A stretch of 64,000 bases of DNA, from contig JALDNG010000004.1 of the NCBI GenBank assembly GCA_024349245.1, forward strand, positions 5,450,001 through 5,514,000, read 5' to 3'. Position numbers and translations under genes: made by a program. Below, in pieces: positions 22,101 through 34,100 of this stretch. Under the pieces are notes generated by a model that saw only the letters and a program-made list of their open reading frames with translations, did no database searches and was not told the DNA's origin. How positions within the stretch are numbered: position 1 is the stretch's first letter; every line of letters begins with the position of its first letter. This DNA is from Neodontobutis hainanensis (Eukaryota > Chordata > Actinopteri > Gobiiformes > Odontobutidae).

Positions 22101-25100
22101 CAGACTACGTCACTTCATCTTGAGCCGATAAGCAGCAGCCTCAAAAAATAAAGTAGGGGTCAAAGGTTGGGACACACACGATAAATTGACAGTGTTAAGA
22201 CGGAGAGAGTGAAAGAGCAAGAGAGAATCAAAAAAGAAGCTATCATTATTCCCACAGATAAACACAAATGCGAAGAGACAAAGTGTTCCACTAATGCTTC
22301 ATCATGATAAAGTGCTTCATAAATTCATCTGGACCTCGCAGGTGGACAGCTTCTAATCCATCGCAGGGATCCCTTTGGGCCTAATGATGTGATGATATGT
22401 ACAGACAGCATATTTCATCCCCGCGGCTACGCTGATGTGTGAACCTCCAGGCAGTCCCATGTGGAACCACTCAGTCTCCACCATTGACACTGAAGATGGA
22501 GAGATGAAGAAGAGAGAAAGAACCGAGGGTTTTGAAGCAAAAACACTATAATCTTTTAGGTTGTCCTTTGAAGAAGGTGAACAATGACTTGCTGTATGGT
22601 CAGAATTACATTACGTGATTAAAATGTGATGAAACACTACAATTGAAGGTAAGACAGTCAAGGAGAGTAATTAGACAAAGTGTAGTCTCAAAGAAGCAAC
22701 AGGAAACAAGAGTGTATTGTAAACAAGCTCATAAGCTGCCAGAGGGCGGGAGCAGAGACGCCAATCAAGTGGTCTTACTATCCATATTTTGGAGACATTA
22801 AGGAAAAGAAAAAAACTGAAAGAGACAAACAAGTGTAAACAAGAAGTGGTCAGATGTCACAGAAGAGATTTCCAATCAATAAGTCTGCTGCTGTTTTTAG
22901 AGGAGGCTCGTCTCTCGGTTGGATGAGAGAGCGCTGGGAGAATGATGGGAGTCATGACACATTCTCAGCAGCTCAGGTCTATCCATGTTGGAAACAGGTT
23001 AGAAAAAAAACGTATAGAATATTCTGAATGATCAAGGTCAGATAGTGAGTTGTGAGTTGTTAGAAGCAACAACCCGAACGAAGGACGGACATCGTTTATT
23101 CTCAACAGAGAGAATAAACGATGCTCATTGATTTGCATTTTGCTGCTCATTAAGTCATGTGCCATATTTCATGCCCCGTCCCATCTCATAACGCTCTAAC
23201 CAGTGCATTATTTGGTTATATTTGTGAAAAATATGCTGATAATTTGAGGTACCTCAAGGGGCCACTGGTGGAAATATACACTTGATCCTACAAATACAAT
23301 ATACATAATGTGATGTTTTTCCTTGGAAACGAGTGGTGACAGTAATATTTACTCAAATACAAAAAGTATCTCTCAGTTATTCCATGCTATAGCACACTGT
23401 TTTTTTTTTTAAATCCTGCTTTTATAATTACTTTATGTCAAACTAAATTAGCATTTCACAACAATACTAAAACGACTAGTGCTAAAACAATAAAACTCAA
23501 CTCCTCCAGAATTAGCAGAGCAAATCTAAAGGCAACAGCCCTTATCTCCGGCCCCACCATGGATGTGCTTACACTGGCCTCACCGGTGACATAACCCCTG
23601 TGTTTGATCTCAGCTGGTGTGGCTGTGCCTCTCCCTGATTCACCTCGCTCTGGTGTCTGTGGAAGGCTGCCACCCCTCCTCCTTGTCCCCTCATTTCCTC
23701 CAGGACCCAGGGGGCCGGGTGTGCTCGCTCGAGGTCTCTCCCCAGGGGAAGCAATTGAGGATGAGAGGGAGGTGTTTACATGGTGCTGGCTGTACTCCAG
23801 TGCCCTCATCACTGCATTCTCAGAAAACGGTTTAGGTGTTGTTACGGCCCTTATGTGTTGGCTCTACATAGTTTGGCTATATTCTGTTGCTGTTGACTCT
23901 CTCCTCGCTTCCAGGGCCAATCAAGATCATTAATTGGAGTTGAACCTGGCTGTGGGCGGGGCCAATCAGTTTAAAAGTTGGTCTGCTCAGACCCAGTCCC
24001 TTCTCTCACCTGGCAGCCACTGCTTTTGTTTAGTTTGTTTGTTTGTCCTGACATTCACAAACATGCCCCCGCTTATCCCACAAATTTACACGTTCAACTC
24101 TTTAGTGTTTAGTTTACTTTAATAAATACTTGTTTTAATCTTTTAAATCAGGTGTGGTCTCCCTTTTTTCCAAATCTTGAGCCCATTTGTGACAGGTGTC
24201 AATGCAAAGAATAATTGGATCCAAGTGGTTACATATGTTTACATATAAACATGGATAAGTCAATGCTATAATTCATGTTTTTTTTTTTCAGATGGTACCA
24301 AAAGTCTATTACTTACATGTTTAAAGACATATATTAATAAAATACAGATGACTGTGAAGGTTCAGATGATTATTGCTTATTGTGACACATGTTGCTGTGA
24401 CAAAGTTACAATAAAGGGTTCATTTGTTAATTGTGGTCATAAGATTTTGTGTTAAATAAACTAAAACAGCAATAAAAAAAGAAAAATGTTTTCATGACTG
24501 TAAAGACTGTATTATTAAAAAGTTTAGCACCCAAATAGTTTTGATACGTCAGTGTGATTTCTTTGTATTGTGAAAGGAATATTTAGCCTATGCTGAAGTT
24601 TTATCAAAGCACTCCTCTCAGCAAACAGAGATCTGAAAGGAGACAGATAAAAAGTTTCTGTATGGCTCATTACTAATGCATTTGTGGTAAAAAAAAAACT
24701 CAGACATCTGATAAACTCATAGTGACTGATATAGAATTAGAAACATATGGGGCTGCAGCAGCCAAAGATTTCTCTGGTTTTAAATTGGCACAAGGTAAAA
24801 ATATGAACATACTACTTGGGATTGTCACAGCTGTCTCAGTTAGAATATGGCTGTGCACCTGCATACAATAGGATTTACAACCACATTTGTATTTGGACTT
24901 TTTAAATCACCTTTGTTGGTCAGCTCTAAAGAGAGGCTCTTTTTGTGGTTGTATTCTCTGTGTCCAAAAAGTCTTAGCTCAGTGTTAGCTTTATAGTTCA
25001 CTATCCATCACTGATAGACAGCCCAGAGAGTCTACTTCCTGTTTTTTAGTGTGGGTGAGTCTGTTTCTGTATGAATCAACATAGCATGCCCTTTGCATAA

Positions 25101-28100
25101 CCCGTCTGCTTTGCATTCCCCTTATAACTTATCTGCATCGCTTGTGTTCTCTCTTGTGCTTTGGATATCATACTATATTATATGCATGCTCTATTCAAAC
25201 ATCAATAAAAAAGGCCTTGGGTCTTATTGCAAATCTAAAAAACCTGCTGATCTCTAGTGATGTGATAAACATTATGCTGCCATCCAACTTTTAATTCTCA
25301 GCGTCTGCAGGGATTTCAATATATCAAGTTAGGGGTCAGCTAAGGGTGCATCACATAAAACAGCGTAGTAGAAAAAGGAAGGCCGCTGGCAAATATTCTC
25401 CAAGTATCTCTCCAGCTTCTGTCAACTCCTGCTTTGGATCTGACAGACAAATCATCATACATCTGGAGATGGTGCAGCTGTCAATAAATGCTGTGCCTGA
25501 AGATTACAAATGTTGACACTAATGCATTATATCATAATCTGAGATTTCTATGTGTTAAAAGGAATAAAGGTACATTATCCCAAGGCAAAACAGACAATAA
25601 TTTTTACATTTTAAGTTTTGGAATGACTTGCTTTGTGTAAAAAGTTCCAAAAATACCTGAATTCGGATTGTTGTGAACAATTTCAGTGTTGCAAGGTTTT
25701 CTAGTTCAGTCATAATCTAACAAATCTAACAAATTATTTGTATAGATATGCTATAGCTGAAATTCTTATATCCTCTGTTTCACCAATAGATTCATTTGTT
25801 ATATACCTGTGTACTGCAATTAAAAATCAGACGACAAACACAGATGTGAAACTTCTCCAGCAACACAGACACTCTCTATGTAGGAACTCAAACTTTCAGC
25901 TGACTCAACATTCACAGCTGGTTTACTACTTGATTTAAAGCATATAAAGTAAGATTAACATGAAAATTAGAGAGCATTAAATGGATGTTGCTACTTTTTA
26001 GTGAGATTCATAAAGCCGCTGTAAAAGTAGCTCTCTGAGAAATCAAATTATAATTGACTCATTCTTAGCATTTGTGACTTACAAAGAAAGAACTACACTT
26101 TAAGAGAACCTCAGACCACTTTTCTTCATCTAAATCCTTAGTTTTACTGCCACTTGATTTCTCAGCACCTCCCACTGTATAAAGGAGCTCACCAAGAGTA
26201 AAAGGATATTTGTTATCACATTGTTTTAAGAGGAATTGAGCTCAGCGGAGTACAATTGCCGGAGCCAAGGGACACGTTGAGTTTTATAACTACCATGGGT
26301 TACATGTCAACAGTAGGACGCTTATAGTTCAGCGGTTATGATCATTCCCACCCCTGAAGTAAAGCATTTCACCCACCGTGAATCTTACTCCCAGCACTAT
26401 AAAAAACGGTGTTCTTTTACTTCAACTCTGTTTACCTTTCTTTGACTTTGAGCGTGTGGATTTGTGGATGTTTTGCTGTGAACGTAGCTCATGGATGTGT
26501 GTGAACAGGGGGCGTAGTAAGAAATATATTTCTCACCTCATATTTTCCTTATTTTAAGTCTGTCACCTTGATTTTCTATAACTGACCTGTTTTCTCTCAC
26601 ATCTTGGCATCTGTGAACGTGAACAAATTCCTTGGACAACTATGTTGCAAAAAATGCCAAATTCTATCTAATGTCTTCTATCCGATTCTCAATTTAAGAA
26701 AATAGGGAACAGCTATGAGACAAAGACGTTCTGAAATGCTGTTGCTGTTTATGATCTCCTTATGGCCACCTAGAGTTTACTTCAACAGTCAATGTTTCTT
26801 ATCTCCTTTTCCTTTTTCTTCCTTCTATTCTTCACATTTTTGAGGTAACTTCACAATCTGGAGGATTCTGGAAACACTGCCAAAAGTTGCCAGACCCCAT
26901 GGCTTTTCCCATCCCTCCAGGCTGCCTCATGCTTTTTCTGTTGACATCCATTGGTATAGGATACTATTACATCCGACTAACTAATTTCAGATGGGGAGCT
27001 CTTATTAAGTGGTAAGGAGAGACGCTTCTGTTTACTGGGAAAGGCGGTATTTATGTCCCATAAACAGAGCAAAAACACAGGGACTTCCAGAGGCAACTGT
27101 TTCAATGTGGTTATGGAGAGAAAATGCCATTTATGCATTATTGAAACCACTTTGACCACAATAAGGCACGCATCACAACATCAAACTGGTCTTTTGAGAT
27201 TATTTAGTTGGCTGAAATACAAGTTTCTACCAAAAGATCTTTGCGTGTTTTATTTAAAAAGCAACTTTTTCCCTTTATTTTAAACATTGGAGACTTGAGA
27301 ATCCATGTCACCAGTCGCCCAGTCTTCTTTGTTTGGTCATCAGGTGAATGTGAATGGACATTTGTGCCAAACTTGCCACTAATTCTTGCCAAGGCTAGAC
27401 TCTTAGGGGACTTTAAGCCTAGAGAGATGTCTACTATATAATTGGAAGCTTTATTAATAATGACACAGATGGTACTAGCAATATATTGTTTTTATTGGAC
27501 AGCGCTTTTGGACTAGAGTTGTAGCCTACAAACATGCCACAGAACTGTATATTCAGTAAAGAAATCTTCCGGTTTTATTTACATGAACTAATTGCATTTT
27601 GGCTGTTCAAAATGAAGATTGTCTGTTGGTGTGTTGGAGAACTGTACCATTGGTCAGTTGTATGTTTCTTTTTGTTAAATAGAGCAAAGTTGTAATTCTT
27701 AGAGGATTACATTTTCTCTTACTCACAGTTAAACAAGCCATAGCCTCAGTGATAAGAGAAAATATTTGGAGGAAGGAAACTCACTTTAGTCAGCACCCTG
27801 TCAAGGCAGTAAACCACACTGACATTTGTCATATTCTGATTCAGTAATGAACATGTCTGGTGTGAGGAGCTAGCTCAGTGATCACAGATATATATACACA
27901 GAACAACTGTAGCCAAGCCACAGGCCCTGTCTGCATCCTGACCTGCTGTGATCTGTGTGGCTTGGTGGCTCTTCAACGTGTTCTCCCAAAACCTCAGAAT
28001 GTTAGCCACATACGCACTAAACAGCTGCGTCAGGAGAAACTCTATGATGGCACATGGTGTACTAAAGGAAGAGCACTTGAGTCAATACACTGGGAGAGGA

Positions 28101-31100
28101 AAGTGTGTGCCTTAGTATTTTCAGGAGGAGAAAGTGATTAGCAACTAACAACTCAACTATTAGGTGTCACTATACTTAACTGATATCTTAAGCCCTCTGC
28201 TTGGCCACAACATGAGAATAAATATAGTAGTCAAAATATAAAATACCACCACCAACTAAAACATCACTTTTCTGTAATTTATGGGTCCAAAAGGAGAACT
28301 TAATTAGCCAATAAAATATTTCACCATCCCTTTATTCCTCTTTCTAAGGCTTGTTGATTGACTATATTCTTCCAGAATGTGTTATTTATCTTAAGCCCCA
28401 CTTGGACTACAAAATAATTATGGGTTGATTTAGACCATTTCAAATATTGAAAAATTACCTACCCAAGCTTTAATATTTGACTGTGGATTGCCATTACCTT
28501 TACACTGAGTTGACAGTCTGGTGATATAAAAGGATTTATAAACCTTTGAGAAAACACTTAAAGTCTTCCATCTTAATGCCTGTGTACATCAGATCCCAGA
28601 CACAAAGGAAACCCAATTTGTTTAGATAATTTAGCTGGAGTTTTTCATCAGACGCATTCTTTCTCAGTGACTCTGGATATTATGACGGAGCGACTGAAAC
28701 CAGACCAGATCCTCTTGTGCGCTCTGCCAGGTTTTTAGCAGAGCACACACGCATTAAGGCGAACGCGCCGTACAAATAAATGGATTTAATTCAATCCAAT
28801 CCATCTTGCTGCATTTATCAAATGTACTGCTATCGCCAAAGGTTTTAGAAAAGGCTAAAACTCATACCCTGAATGTCTGTGACCCCATTGCCACTGTCAT
28901 ATGTAACCACTTGGATCCAATTATTTGCTAAACTGCAAGCAATTTTGGATAAAGTGTATATAATTAAGTGGCTTTCATAATATGGGTTGCAAAAAAGTAT
29001 AAGCTGATCACAACTAGGAATTTATGGCCTTTGTGTTTAGCCAACGGGACAGAGATAAAGGAGATGTTAAAAAAAACAAAAAACAGAAGTAATCCAGAGA
29101 ACCTTCCCTCGAGAGGTGTTCTCAATTTATTGTGAACATTGTCTATGATTGAAGTTAATTCTGAAAATGAATGAGCTGTGTGCAAAGCTTAATTTAGTGA
29201 TGCTCAAATGCTGCTGCTGGTGTGCTAGTATGAACTACCAACATGTCATATTCAAATGCACTACACTTTTAACACTAATAAAATAATTGTTGTGTTTAAA
29301 ACTTCAAAGGGCTATAAAAATCATTAGAAGGCCTAAACCTTTACTTGTAGCTCACCGTGTCAAGAGCTGCCAGGAAAAAAAAGGTTCCTAATATGAGAAG
29401 GCAGCAATAACAACAATAGTAAAAATCCACATCCTCTTTCTATTCATAAATAATAAACAAGCCATCACCCTTTGTCTTAGGCCTGTCAATATACTATGTC
29501 TAGAAGGAGACAAGCTTCTTGGCATTGCACTTAACCGCAAGACAGCCTTTCTCTCTGTCCATATTAGCTGGAGCTTGACCTGCTCCCATAAGGCCCGCAG
29601 GTCAAAGGTGGTAGTCGTGAAAGTGCTACAATGCTTCTATATGATCCAGATTCAACCACAGTCTAAACCTACAGGAGCGACTCCCTTTAGACAGTTCCCT
29701 TTAATGAACAACCCCAGCCCCCAAATCCACACTCGTCAACCCCCAACCCTGAGACAGCCTTGCGGCACACTCCGAAGTTAGCGACTCAGCATGTTTTCAG
29801 CACGGTGCGGACGTACTCTCAATCATCATTAGGGGTTTTGTGGAGTCCTGGGGTCTGGGCAAGTTGCCAGAATGTGTAAAAGTTTCCATGAGGAAAGCCT
29901 TGAGTTGGCTTCACAAAAATTGGTGCTGGACAGAGATCCTTGGGAAGGTTCGAATGCCTTTTTTGTTGCCAGAGGGATGGAGGTAGGGAAGGGGAAGACC
30001 AACAACAATCCTGTTTTCAGTTTGAGAAAACAAGCCAAGTTGCAGATGCACAAACCTTGAATTAAAGAAGGAAACAATCATCAGGAAAAATACCCTGCAA
30101 CATGAGGCAATCAGTGCACACATGTCAAATGGCAGAAAATGGCAGAGGCTGTGTTGCACACTGTTTTTTTTTCTTCTCAGGAATAAGGACCCTCTGTTTC
30201 CCAGGGAGGCAGCTGGGAGGAATCTTGAAACTATTGATTAGAACTAGCCCCTTCGCAGTAATCAGCAAATTCATGATATCACCCGTCACAGCAGTGGTTA
30301 ATGAGACAGGACACACAGTGGCAGACTCATATGACCCACATCTTTCCTTCTGCTTACACAGACAGCCTATAACCAACTAAAAATAGGGTGTGAGTTAAGT
30401 GTTTGCTATGCGTAATGTAGCCAATAAACCCGTTTGTATAAAGAGATGCCAAAAGGTAAACAGGACTATATATATCGATGCTAGTTATCAACTATGATGT
30501 CACCACACGTTACTTCAGACACATGACAAAGTTTGCTGTTAGGACAGTGTTTCTTTTTATAGTTTATTTAGCGAGCAAAGTTTTTCAAGTTTTACTGTTA
30601 TGCAATTATGTAATTTGGAGTAGGGCTTTGCTCATAGCTCTGTACCTTGTAAACTATTGGTGGTGGTTTGACTAAATACAAAACGTCTGGAGAATTTCTA
30701 GTTTTATGTGAACCTAACTCTGACTAACTGCCTGGTGATAAGGCTAAAGCAAGTGCAATGCTATGCATACAGGTCAGGTGCTCCAATGTAATTGCCAACT
30801 TGATTCTGCCCACGTATGTAGACGTCTCATGTCTCACTGTTGTTCTATCACAGCAGAGGGACATGTGTATAGCAGTCAGGAGGGTTTATATCCCGGGCTA
30901 CCTCCAAACTCAGCAAGACCTGTGTGGTTCAGTAGCTCTCTGTTGATAAGTTGAGTGATTTCTCAGAGGCTCTGTAAAATGTAGCCTGGCCAGTGAGACA
31001 CATTTCCTCTGAATGATGAGAGCCGGAGGCCTCAGTATTTGAGTGTGGGAGGCGATCCACTCTTGGGGAAGATCAAGTGTGCTCCCGCAGTCTCCAAATC

Positions 31101-34100
31101 ACCGTCCCCCAATTGCTAGGGAGGAACGTTACTCTACATGGCTGGCGTTAAATCACTGCTGCTGTGTTGAGGTCATCCGCTTGTCTTCTCACTCTAATGG
31201 AGTCCTCAGCTCACTAACATACAGCGCTAATGCTTGTGGACATAAGCAGGATGCCCTGAAAGCTGCCTTCCGATCTTATTTATTTTAGCTTAGGACTCAT
31301 TTAAGGGGTTCAGGATATGGCCTGGCCTGGGGGAGGCAAATGCCTATGGAGTATGGTGTTACCACCACACACTTACTAGGTCTCCAGTAGCTCACCGCAC
31401 TGGCTCGAGCAGACGTGAGGTGATGCAGATTGGCATCACACTGAGGTTTTTCATGGAGCTGTCTCCCTGTCCTTGATCAATCAATATAAATTCCTGTGCA
31501 TCCTTAATGCAACAGTAATCACTGGCTGACTACATTTAGCTACTGGGTTCACCAAATATTAAGCCTGCTAAAGTGACAGAGGATTGAGTAGTGGGAGGGG
31601 AAACAAGGTTACATGATTTTACTTAAGCGCTGCAGTGGAAGTTTGGTGTATCTTATATTGGCAGTGTAAAATGACTCCTTGACAACCCCAATTGAAAAAT
31701 GCAAAATAAAGATTGAGTTTCACTTGATTCAATTAATGCTGAACTCAAAAGCTTTGGCCTGCCATATTGAAAACAGTAAAAAAAATGAATTTCAAAGAGC
31801 AGTGATGTAATAGATTAAATTTCCAGATGAACCAGCATGAAATCAAGAAAAAGTAAATACAAAGGCCAATATACGATTGAAAAAGTAAAAAACAAGACAA
31901 AGTTTGGATTGGTTTGTGGAGGCGATAACAGACAGACATCTCCTGTGTCTCTGCATTGTCGGTTTATGAGGTGAGGACTAATGGGACTCATCAATCTGAC
32001 AGATATGCTGACAAGTACTATTCAACTCAATTACAGTTCCACAGATAAACTCCCCTGGTCCCCTCATGCCCATCACCCTTTAACTCCCAGAGCTGATGAG
32101 GGAAGCACAAGAAACACACACATCACCGCACACACACTGACCTGTAAACTGAACAATAGGTGCACAGGAAGGATAATATCAAAAGAGTCAAAGTGGTGGT
32201 CTCTCGGCTAAACCTTTATAAAAAAGTGGATTTCAATTTTATGTTGGCACAATGCCATACAAGTGGGCTATTTTGTAACAACAATAACATCAAGACTGTG
32301 CTCCTGCTTTAACAGATAACAGGCTGGTGACCCGAGAGACATACTGTACGATGGACCCAGGAGACATTAATCTCGAACATATGGTCTCCTGGGTGTGACT
32401 GGCCTCATTACCAGAGGGGGACCAGTGACCCCATAGTCTCCCTCGATGACGACAGCTGCCTGGTGCCAACGCCATGGGGAAACAAAAGCAAAACAAAACA
32501 TCTGACTCCCGCCTGCATCACTCAGAAAAAAAGATGAAGAGAAGGAGGTGTTACTGGGGGTGTCTCTGTTCAGGAAACCCCTGCCCATTGTTATGCTTCC
32601 TTCATTAACCGTTGTGTCAACAGTTTTGTTGGCTACGCGTGTGCCACTGTTTTCGTTCTGCTGAGCCGCTCGGCTGACCTCGGTTCGCTGATGTTTTGAC
32701 AGATTGTTTCAAAATCCTAAAGGCAATTTACGATTTAAAAGTGGACAACATAAGCCGGACCACATGTTCGGCCAAAAGCAAATAAATCTACTTGGACTAA
32801 AATTAAACAAATCTGACGCAAATCCGCTGCCATGATTTCACCAGGAAATAAGCAGAGGTGCAGTGGGGTGCCCCTATGTGTGTGGGGGCTTGCAGATAAG
32901 AGAAAGGTGTTGACTGCAATGTCATTTGCTTTGTAAACGGTCTGAGATCTTAATAGTTCTCTATAACATAGTTCTCTAAAACAATATTAAATGTATTAAC
33001 ATATGGAAACGTTAAGACAATGTACATTTTGTTTTGACACTTACCATCATCAAGGTACATCTGGTCCAGTTCTTGGGGCTCCTGTTTAACGGTGATCGGA
33101 ATGGGGGGTGAGCTCGAGTCCTCACACAGGACGGAAGGTGAGTTCCCTCCGTTCTGGCTTGAGACTGGAACAAAAGGACTCTCAGCGGAACCACCGGGAG
33201 TGGAAGGATGGGACGCTGGAGAAGATGAGGGACTGCTGCAGGGGTAGATGTGGCTGTAGCCATGGGGTCCCGGACTGTTGAGGTGGTTGGGACTACCCTG
33301 GGTGTGGAGCATGGTTAGGGAAGTGCTGTGGTCTGGTGAGGCTGGATGGGGGAGATTATTGGGGTTCTCCTGAATGCTGGGCATCATAGAGCCAGGAGGT
33401 GCTGCATGAGTGGGACTGTTTGGCAGGCACTTGCTGTATGCCATAGGGGTCAGGTCGTGCAGGGTGGGGCTGGAGCTAGGGGGCGATGATGGGATTGTAG
33501 TGTGGCGTGGTGGACAGTGGTAGCCACTGACCAGGCAGGCATCAGCATCAGCCACAGGCATTATGGGAGTAAGTCTGGGCTGACTGAAGTAGGACTGAGA
33601 GTGCATGGATAGGCCGGTCCCCATGGAGTCAAAGTCATCATTAGGCTCTGTCTTTATTATTGGAGCTAGGGGGAAAGCAAAAGGGGAAAAATAAGATACA
33701 ATAAGAGAACAAGGGATCCACGTGAGCTAGAGTGAGTAAAGAAATAAGCAGCCAATTGTGGGCATGACCATCCATAATCCAAATAAACAACTACCAGTTT
33801 GGATGCGGGCAGAGCGTCAACTGGGCTGCACTGTCTGCAAGAGCAACCCCTACCCCAACCATCCACCTCCCCTCTTTACCACATGGTGAAAAAAACAAGA
33901 AAGCATAGAGGGGGAAAGAAAAATGGATGAGTCATCAGTGTGGAAAGCCACAGCTGGCTCTAATAATGAATAAGCCCTATTTTCTTTGGACTTTCCTTTA
34001 GCTCTGATATCCAATAAAATACTACTTTAAAGCAGTGTGCTGCTGCTGCTCGAGGAGCCAGGGACTCCACACTTTTCTCCACACTCTAAAAGTAATTGTT

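Larger units (their letters stand above)
19123..33044 (-). other. nfatc1 intron 9 (13.9 kb)
   Basis: No exon seen. Contents: a poly(A) run near 20890-20910, a less AT-rich block at about 22080-22500, a 14-bp hairpin at 23090-23123, a solo LTR at 23840-24194, a 28-bp sequence in inverted copies at 24210 and 28898, and a low-AT block at about 31000-31350 that could hold regulatory DNA. Confidence 0.7.

Noticed and set aside
23604..23933. 109-codon plus-strand frame next to the solo LTR
   Set aside because: It runs across the LTR boundary at 23840, has no recognisable motif, and overlaps equally open frames on both strands.
26230..26400. Possible tRNA-derived SINE or tRNA (words like GTTCAGCGGTTATGATCATTCC)
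   Set aside because: The words resemble a tRNA-type promoter region, but I could not fold a cloverleaf or find a SINE tail or flanking duplication.
32950..33044. Alternative nfatc1 end by read-through of exon 9
   Set aside because: The frame stays open for about 32 residues, but the exact donor, the in-phase last exon and the lack of a nearby minus-strand poly(A) signal favour splicing as the main form.
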